DNA of 51,531 bases from Mastigamoeba balamuthi (Eukaryota; Evosea; Mastigamoebida; Mastigamoebidae). The position numbers were made by a program, and so were the translations under genes. Location of the stretch: NCBI GenBank assembly GCA_902651635.1, contig CACRSC010000034.1, forward strand, positions 188,679 through 240,209, read 5' to 3'. The notes below the pieces were generated by a model. It had not been told where the DNA came from and did not search any database. It saw nothing but the letters and a program-made list of their open reading frames with translations. Below are positions 44,080 through 51,531 of the stretch, piece after piece; within the stretch, counting starts at the first letter, position 1, and each line of letters begins with the position of its first letter.

Positions 44080-47000
44080 TCAGTTCTCGCTGAGGAGGGG
44101 GTGCAATGTCTGCTTGCCCTTGCCCTTGAGCTGCATCTCCAGGGGCTCGCCAAAGTCGAAGGACCCAGCCAGGCACTCCCGCGTGGTCGTGCAGCACATG
44201 ATGACGCCCGCGCCCGCCTTGGCCCTCAGGCGCGCCGCGAGGTTGACCGTGTCGGACCAGATGTCGTACAGCCACATGCTCTTGCCGATGATGCCACCAC
44301 TGCACGGCCCCGTGCTGACCCCGATCTGCAGGCGCATCGGCGACCCTCCCATCGCCACTGATAGCTCCCGGAACCTGAGGGCGACCCTGGCCAGCCGCGC
44401 AGTGCTGTCGGCCGACTGCTGGGGCACTCCCGATATTGCCACTGCACTCGCAAAGCTCAGCAAACAGAGAGCGGAGCAGTGCAGAGCTGCGACGCACTGT
44501 AGATGTCCTGGATCGTCTTGACTTTGACGACGCCGTAGGCCTCGACGATGGTGTCCATCTGCTCGACAACGGAGTTGAGGAACTGCAGGACCTCCTTGGG
44601 CGGCGTCGCCGAGGACCACGTGGCGAACCCCTGCACCTGCGAGAACAGGATGCTGGCGTGGTCGAACGTCTCGGTGAGCTCCATCGTCTTTCTTCCCTTC
44701 AGCAGCGCCGCGTAGATGTGCGGCGGGAACATGTTGCTCAGAATCGAGTTGGAAATTCTGAATTGAGTTTAGTTTGCGGAATCCATTGGCTGTCAGGTAC
44801 CCCTCTTCACTCTCTATCGAGTCCAGGAGGTAATTGACCGAGACCGCGATGTCCGAGAGCTCGCGGATGCCCTTGAAGTGCAGGCGATTTCCCTGCGTGA
44901 TCTGCGAGATGCCCGTGCGCAGAGAAGACAGCGGGCGGAAGAACAGCAGCTCGATGATCGCGAGGCACGCGATGGGGGCGACCACGATCAGGACGACGAC
45001 GATCACGGCAATGTTCCACAACGCGCTCTCCTGCGTCGTGATGTGGTCCGTGCGCTGCGCCGCGAACGCAAGGAAGCCCTCGCCTCCACTCTGTTCGGCC
45101 CCTCGCGTGAGATCATCGCAGCCGCACGGCAACTCTGGGGCTCACTGAATTGGCGATGACCGCGCCGGAGACAACAGCACGAGACGGGACGGCGCCCGGG
45201 CAGACGTAGAGCATCTCTCCGGTAGACATCGACCTCTCCGCGAAGCCATCCATCAACTTCGCACGCACCGAAGTACCTTTGGGGCCGAGCGGAGTTATCA
45301 ATGAACAGAGAAAACTAGTGCGGGTGCGCGTACCGGCGAAGTCAAGTTCCATGGCGTTGACGCCAACGTAGTTGTTGCCTGCCTTGTACAGTGACGCGAA
45401 GCTGCTCGGCACGTCAGCACCGTAGGTCGCACCTCCCACACAGACGGCCGAGTCGTTGGCCCACTGCTTGAAGAGGATCCGCACGTCGCGCGTCATGACC
45501 AGCCACCCGATGTCATCGCCCGTCCCGTCGTCGTACTTGACCTTTGATGCCGAGACAATCCTCGTGGCTTTGCTGCAGAGGCACAGCCCAGACTTTAGCA
45601 ATTGCTCTCGGGCCCCACCGGGGATGCGAGCGCACTCGACGGGGTCTGTCATGATTCCCACGAACTCGCCGTGTTGCACGAGGTAGTTGGTAACGACGGC
45701 GACCTCAGCGTCGCTGAGGTTCCTCTTCCGGTCCTCATAGACACTGTAGGCGTCGCCTCTGCGCAGCGTGCCGTTCTTCATGATGTACATCACGGCGTCC
45801 ATGCGGTACACCCGGAAGAAGCGCGGTGCCGGGTAATTGTTCGTCCAGAACACTGTGCTGAACGCCTCCCCACTGAGCATGTACTTGTAGCTCTTGTCCT
45901 GAGAAGAAGGAGGCCAGTCAGTCAATCGAACTACTCGAAATGTGAAATCAAGCGTAAACAAAGGAATATCACACCCAGGTGGCCCATGAGACCGTGGTGT
46001 CCTGCATCTCGCTCTCGGTGGATACGAGCATGCTGGCGAGGCGCGCTATGTTGCCCTCGCCGATCTGCTGGACCAGCGCATTGTTGGCTTCCGTGTTAAC
46101 CCGGAAAAGAACTCCAACGACCACCGCGACACCGACGAGGCACACCGCGAACAGCTCGACCGTCGCCCGCAGCCGCAGGGATCCCACGAGGAGCTTGGCG
46201 GAGCTGACCAAGCTCCGCTTCGTCTGCGCGTCCCCCTTGCCGTCGTTTACGCGTCGCATGATACGCGAAGCCCACGAGCCCTTGGGCTCAATGTACAGCG
46301 CCCCCAGGTCCCCGATCTGTGACGAACGGCACGACAGCCCCACCCCGCAGTTGCTACTGTTCTTTCGCACTGCGCAGGGTGTGCCGTCGACCGGTGAGAA
46401 CGCCGCTGCTGGGGGTGTGTGGCCCCGCTGCTTACTCTGCTGGGGGCTCTCGACGGGGTACACGTTGGCCGTCGCTGTCTCGCTCAGTGGCACCGTGCGG
46501 CACGAGCCGAAGCTGAACTGCGCCGAGGAGAGCTTCTCGTACGTGCGACTGCAGCAGAGGATCTCACCGGGCTCCGCGGAGACCTGAATCTTCTCGGACT
46601 GCGTCGCTGGAGCAGAGGGCGGTGAGACGACACGCATGAACCCCCGGCGAGCAGCGCACCAGCGTCACCCCAGACCTCGTACTTGAGCTTCTTGGAGCCC
46701 ACCAGCGAGGCGCTGCAGGGCCCCGTGGCGATGCCCATGCGGAAGAGCAGGTCCTGCTCGAGGTCCATCTTTTTGGACCTACAGAGGAGCCTGAACTCCT
46801 GCGCCACTTGCACGATCTGCGCCGCGTCGTCATCGCGCTGCCTGGGGATGCCGCTCACCGCCACTGGCAGCAAAGGTAGGTCACTCATGGCAGACAGATG
46901 GCAGGCTCTGGCGCACCGTAGGCGTCGCCGATGGTGCAGACCTTGATGGCCGTGTACTTGTCGAGAATGGTGTCCATCATCGAGAAGATCTCGTTGAGGT

Positions 47001-48904
47001 AGTTGGCCACCTGCCTCGCTGGCGTCCTGCTCGACCTGCCCGTGGAGACAAAAATTAATGGTAAGGCATACAGGTGGCGATGACGCAGTGCCATGTCTCT
47101 TGGCCGTTGTGTTTGCTCACCAGAGAGTAAAGTTGCAGATGTCGGCAATGAGGAACGTCACCTGCGGGAAGAAGTCGCAGGGCACAACGCCGCTCTTGAT
47201 GTCGTCAATGACGTGAGCAGGAAACGTGTTTATCATGATCAGCTCCGTCTGCCTAGAAAACTCCGAGTGTTGGCCAGAAGCCTCTACAGGCTGGGAACTC
47301 ACTCTTTTTCCCTCTCGAGGCTGTCGAGCAGCGAGTTGACCATTCCGGCCACAGAGTTGAGCTCTGTGCTCCTTCCGTACGCACCAACGCGCTCGTTGAA
47401 GCACTTCTCGAACCCAATCTCCACGATCCGCTTGGAGAACGAGTGCAACACGCGGATGACAGCAAACTCAAGGGCCAACGCCACGATGGCAACGATTCCC
47501 ACCAGGACGGCCACGCTACCCGCCACAAGCTTCTTCTCCGCTACGAAGCGAAGCAGCGCGCTGAGCGAGTGACGAGGGGCGATTGTGAGCGCACTCGAGG
47601 TGATCAGGTGGAAAAGCGGCCTCGTGTTCTGGATGTACAGGTAGCCCAGCGCATCTCCGCCGCTGTCTCCCAGCACGCTCGCGACACCGTAATAGCTCGA
47701 GTCCGTCTCGTTGGCGTTGGTGGAACACTGCATGCCTCGAGTACTTATCACCTTGGCTGTTCCGGGGCTCAGGGACCTCGTGGCAACCATGCTGCCTAAA
47801 ATCCGGGGCGACTGTGAGACTCCGTCACGGACAGTGTACGGGAACCTGTGGTAGAGCCGAACAAATAGGTAGTCTTCTTGATACCCCGCCACAAGGAGCG
47901 GAACGCGGCGGGGATGGCATCAGTAGTCGAGAATCTGGACGAGAGATACAGTCATCAGAACAGAAGAGGATAAAAGTACCAGTTGGCACTCACACGGCCA
48001 TACAGAGGTTCGACGTCGAAGCGATTTTGGGCAGGGAGAGCTGCACGTCCCTGGTGAAGACGAGCCAACCCGTCTCGCCGAGTCCCGAGTAGTTGAACGC
48101 CCCGATGGGCCCCGAAGACACGAAGTTGATCGTCTGCCTGCACCATATTTTTAGCTCCTCTCTTGGCCTATCGCACAGTGTACTTTTCGTCGTCCCGCAG
48201 AAACCCGTAGACCTCGCTGGCGGCGAGCAGCGTCGACGAGATGCTGCTCTTGATGGAGTTCGACACATTGTGGAGTGTGTCACTGTCGCGGTCGTAGAAC
48301 ACGCCGTTGAAGAACTGCGACAGTGATTTCCGTCAGGAGTTGTCGAAGCGGGTGGGGAGCCGTGAAAAATGCGAAGGAGAAGGCCGCCCGACCTCGCCGC
48401 TCTGCTTGTAGAAAAGCATGCCAGACAACTTGAACGACCGCAGGTTGAACTCGCTCGCGAACGACTCGAAGAACGCGCCCTGCGGGTTCCCCTTGATCAT
48501 GTACTGGTACAGCGCCTCCTGTGCGCCCGCAGGGCCGTCAGCCTCGAGCCACCACAGGGGGTGCAATGGGCGGGGCCATCTTCTGGTCGACGCACGAATA
48601 GGTTCCACGACCGGATCATCTCCTTGAGGGCCGCGGCCTCCTCGACGAACCCGCGCAGGGCCACCTGCACGTTCTCGACGGCCATGTCGCGCTCGATGCG
48701 CCTCAGCGACGACGCCGAGAGCGACACCACCGAGGCGACGATGGCGGCGACGAGCACCGCCACGCAGACGACGGCGACCCCGAAGACGCGCACGCGGAGG
48801 CTGCGCCACAGGCTGTGCCCCGCGCTGAGCCTGGGGGCCCTGCAGATCGCCCCGGTGTGCAGGATCACCGCGCCCTCTGCTGCTGGCTGGGCACCCTGGA
48901 GCAT
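44080..48904 (-). CDS. Two-module CHASE4-like receptor adenylyl cyclase with C1/C2-type catalytic domains
   Basis: Fourteen exons, all phases consistent, encode 1315 residues. They are 48904-48596, 48518-48393, 48314-48184, 48137-47994, 47845-47303, 47252-47121, 47035-46917, 46863-46660, 46606-45975, 45898-45334, 45276-45146, 45090-44801, 44757-44498 and 44441-44080. Order: helix (39-61), ectodomain, helix (343-366), linker, cyclase domain 1 (about 419-625); then helix (717-737), ectodomain, helix (1036-1061), linker, cyclase domain 2 (about 1110-1315). Both ectodomains look like CHASE4: SWNLFEALYQYM and SWATWDKSYKYM, ending GWLVFTRDV and GWLVMTRDV. Domain 1 keeps the metal aspartates D455 (IADICNFT) and D499 (CTIGDAY), 44 apart, but lacks the Asn/Arg pair. 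Domain 2 has Q1149 for the first aspartate and keeps K1189, D1255, N1262 and R1266. I infer ATP as substrate and cAMP as product. The start of exon 5 is the least certain. Confidence 0.85.
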
Positions 48905-49404
48905 CCGGTCACCACCACCACTTTATTTTTGTCCCTCAGTGTCCTGAGATGTTTCGCGCTATTTTGGGGGACCTGCACGCTGTCAGGGCTGTCGGTGAAT
49001 CACCAGATCTCGCCCTTTTTCTTCTGTATTTTTCTCGGATTCCTTTCCAGGCAAGCCCGCTCAGCCCAAATACGGCAATGCGAAATTTAGAGTTGGAACA
49101 CGCCGACCTCCTGCTGAATCCAAGCGGATCTCCTCTAAGGGCTTCATTTCACATAACGCCATTGTAAACATCTGAGCCAATCGGGGAAAGCCCGCCAACC
49201 AGCTGGTCCCCACGACACAGAGCGAGCCAGCAGAAAAGCACACGCACAGCGAGGCGGGGAGGGGGCAGAGCCACAGGCAGCCAACCAAAGCAACACAGGC
49301 GAGGGCGCTGAGAGCGGGATCGGTGCGCCTCCCGGGGTTTGCTGTTTGCACACACGGCGCACACGACGCATTGCCGAGGGGGCAAGGCAGTGCAGGAGAG
49401 GAGC
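48905..49404. other. Promoter-side spacer of the cyclase gene, no gene seen
   Basis: 500 bp between the cyclase start and the 3' end of the coactosin-like gene (same strand). No recognisable element. Confidence 0.6.
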
Positions 49405-51505
49405 TCATGAGCTGCCCTCGAAGAACGACTTGGCCTGCGACTTCTGCCCGCTGAAGTCGTCGCCCCCGCCGTAGTTGGCACCAGCCGCCATCTGCAGCTT
49501 GCGCATCACGAGCTCCTCCGTGAGGTCCGCAGGGTTGAGCACGCTGTACGTGATGTGGAAGTACTGCAGCGAAGTGGGCCGATTGAATGTGAGAATTGAA
49601 TTTGAATCCAGCCAAACTAATTCTGAAAAAAAAGAGCCCAGCGCAGGCGGCGAGCGGCGCGAGGGCGGACCTTGAGGAAGGCCTCAACGTGGGGCTTGTG
49701 CATGTTGGCCTTGGCCTTCTTGAGCCCGCCGAGCGAGTCGGGCACAATGACCAGGAACACGAACTTGTTCCTCCTGCTGTCGCCTACATTCCCAATGTCA
49801 GCCCGATTCAATTCAATTCCTCCCGCGCAGCCCAACGAATGAATTCAACCCAAACTTGCGGCGTGCCGAAGACGACGCGGAGGTAGGCGAACTGGCACTC
49901 GTCGGGGCGGATGGCGGCCCTGAGGCCCTCGATGCCCGTGCAGCCCGTGCCGTAGACCCTGAGCACGTTGCGCGAGTCGCCGTAGCCGAGCAGCAGCCAG
50001 TCGGGGCCCTCGAACTGCGCCTCGCGTATCGCCCTGTACGCCTGGGCGATCTCGGGCGACGACAGGTCCGCCTCGCCCACGGACCCGGACCTGCTGCCGC
50101 CGCTGCCGGCCTGCTGCTGCGTCTGCTGCGCCTGCTCGGTGGCCGCCGACGAGGCCGAGGGGGCCGACGGGGGCCCTCTGTGCAGGCTCTGCTCGTACGC
50201 TGCGATCTTGGACCCCACCTTCTTCTTCTGCGGCCCCTCGGCCACCTCGGCAGCCTCGGCGCCCCTCTGCTGCTGCTGGTTCTGCTGCTGCTGCTGCTGG
50301 TGCTCCCTCTCGGCGGCCTCCTGGGCTGCGCGCTCCTGGGCCTCGCGCTGCTTCTCCTCCAGGGCCCTGCGCTCGGCCTCTGCGGCAGGGAGAGCGCAGC
50401 GTCAGAGGAGAGGAGGAGGAGGAGGCCGCTGCTGCTGTGGGAGAGGGCACCTTGGCGCTGCCTCTCCTCCTCCTCGCGCTGCTCGCGTGCTCTCTGCTCC
50501 GCTGCCTGCTGCTCCCTCTGCCTCTCCTCTTCTGTTGGGTCTGTAGCGTCAGAGAGAGGCGATGACCGCTGCTGCTGCTGCTGCTGCAGGGGAGGGCAGG
50601 GCACCCTGGCGCTGCCTCTCCTCGGCCTCGCGCTGCTTCAGCCTCTGCGCGGCCTCCTCGTCCTGCATGCGCTGGCGCTCCGCTGCCTCGCGTGCTCTGC
50701 TCTGCGCCGCCTCCTCGGCCCTCGCCAGCTCCTCCTCCTCCCTCGCCAGCTCCGCCTGCCGCTCCGCCACGCGCCTCGCCCGCTGGTCCGCCGCCTCTGC
50801 GCCCCCCCGCCGCCCGTGAGCCGTGCCGTGGCGTGTGGTGATGTGTGGTGACGTGTGGTGATGCGTGGTGACGTATGGCGATCTGTGGTGATGTTTGGTG
50901 ATGTGTGGTGACGTGGTGGTGATGCGTGGTGATGTGGGTGATGCGTGGTGGCGTGCGGCGGTGACGTGTGGTGATGTGTGGTGACGTGCGGCGGTGACGT
51001 GTGGTGATGTGTGGTGACGTGTGGTGGCGTGTGGGCTGCGGTGCCTTCGTCGGCCTTGATCGCCTCGAGGCGGACCTCCAGCGCCAGGCGCCGCGCTGCC
51101 ACCGCCTCCTCCTCCTCTGCCAGCCTCGCGTCCTCCTCCTCGTGCCGCAGCCGCTCCAGCTCGCGCGCGCGGGCCTCGAGGGCGCGCTCGGCGGCCTCGT
51201 CTGCGGACGCGGATCGCGAAATTAGGGCCCGGCGTTTCAGTTTCAGTATTCCCTGCTGCATTTTCGAGATCCACGCCCGAACGCGGCCGGAACGGGCGAG
51301 AACCGAAGGGGAGGCGGGCGGGGGAGGGTCGCGGGGGCGGTGTGGGGGGCGTGCCCTCGGCCTCGATGGCGCGGACGGTGAGGCGGGAGCTGAGCGTGGC
51401 GACGACCTCGCGGTGGTCGAGAGCGCTGTCGGGGTCCGCGAGCTGCGCCCCGAGCTCGTTGAGCTTGGCCACGAGCTCCTCGTTGGTGCGTGCGTCGGCT
51501 GTCAT
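49405..51505 (-). CDS. Coactosin-like ADF-H protein with long N-terminal coiled coil
   Basis: Coactosins bind actin filaments through an ADF-homology domain. Seven exons (51505-51355, 51200-51045, 50796-50605, 50531-50451, 50379-49867, 49783-49671, 49563-49405) give 454 residues with consistent phases. Residues 1-45 are a helical start. Residues about 50-250 are a charged coiled coil full of Glu, Arg, Gln and Ala (EEEERQRQ, RARELERLRHEEEDARLAEE), then a poly-Gln stretch. The ADF-H domain (about 310-445) reads SSPEIAQAYRAIREAQFEGP, LLLGYGDSRNVLRVYGTGC, FAYLRVVFGDSRRNKFVFLV, KKAKANMHKPHVEAFLKYF, ending AAGANYGGG, the coactosin tail. Introns 1, 2 and 5 have GC donors (GCACGC, GCACCG, GCACGC). 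Coactosins are normally about 140 residues, so the coiled-coil extension is unusual. Confidence 0.85.
50820..51035. repeat. Minisatellite inside coactosin intron 2
   Basis: About 215 bp of tandem GTGGTGATGTGTGGTGACGT-like units with small variations (GATGCGTGGTG, GGCGTGTGG). They lie wholly in the intron between exons 51200-51045 and 50796-50605. On the coding strand it reads CACCACATCACC and is open by chance. The intron's donor is of the GC type. Confidence 0.85.
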
Positions 51506-51531
51506 CCCGAGCGTGCGTGCAGTGCGTGTCT

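Noticed and set aside
50820-51035. CRISPR-like spacing of repeats.
   Set aside because: Units are directly adjacent and degenerate without unique spacers; a minisatellite in a eukaryotic intron.

Overview
This window is nuclear DNA of a GC-rich, intron-dense protist. The evidence is spliceosomal introns in every well-conserved gene, two nuclear-type tRNA genes with internal A and B boxes, and eukaryote-only genes (aladin nucleoporin, RagC-type GTPase, HGSNAT, GMPPA, F-box, BTB-ankyrin, coactosin). I reconstructed 62 introns in twelve genes by hand. They are mostly 30-560 nt, usually start GTGCGC, GTGAGC or GTACGC, and six start GC instead of GT. The coding style and gene mix suggest a free-living amoeboid protist, perhaps an amoebozoan, but the clade cannot be fixed from sequence reading alone.

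Layout. 1-14.8 kb is an accessory, partly AT-rich region: a 257-bp palindrome at the very start, weak or decayed genes of unknown function, a 1.2-kb inverted duplication carrying an intact secreted-protein gene on one arm and its pseudogene on the other, a small four-helix membrane protein, the 3' part of a phospholipid scramblase, a decayed AT-rich gene, tRNA-Gly(GCC) and a Tc1-type transposase remnant. 15.0-28.6 kb is a dense housekeeping block: F-box protein, aladin, RagC-like GTPase, family III CoA transferase/racemase, rhomboid-like protease and HGSNAT, followed by tRNA-Thr(CGU). 29.2-31.9 kb holds the 5' exon of the scramblase, cut off at a single N, and a frameshifted Crinkler/RHS-like NTPase with a PB1-like N-terminal domain. 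32-51.5 kb is again well conserved: BTB-ankyrin protein, CH-domain protein with a CaaX box, a secreted protein with two chagasin-like domains, GMPPA, a giant two-module receptor adenylyl cyclase and a coiled-coil coactosin-like protein.

Two observations stand out. First, the cyclase gene at 44080-48904 encodes one polypeptide with two complete receptor units (helix, CHASE4-like ectodomain, helix, cyclase domain). The first cyclase domain keeps both metal aspartates but lacks the Asn/Arg pair. The second lacks the first metal aspartate but keeps the adenine-binding Lys/Asp and the Asn/Arg pair. This is the division of labour of animal C1/C2 adenylyl cyclases, here attached to two ligand-sensing ectodomains. 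Second, the two halves of one scramblase gene lie 18.6 kb apart in opposite orientation and share a 65-bp sequence at the break, as expected for an inversion of 10.8-29.5 kb, either real or made by assembly.

The genes do not form one pathway. RagC and HGSNAT both act at the lysosome, GMPPA in GDP-mannose control, and coactosin and the CH protein on actin; this looks like ordinary gene neighbourhood.
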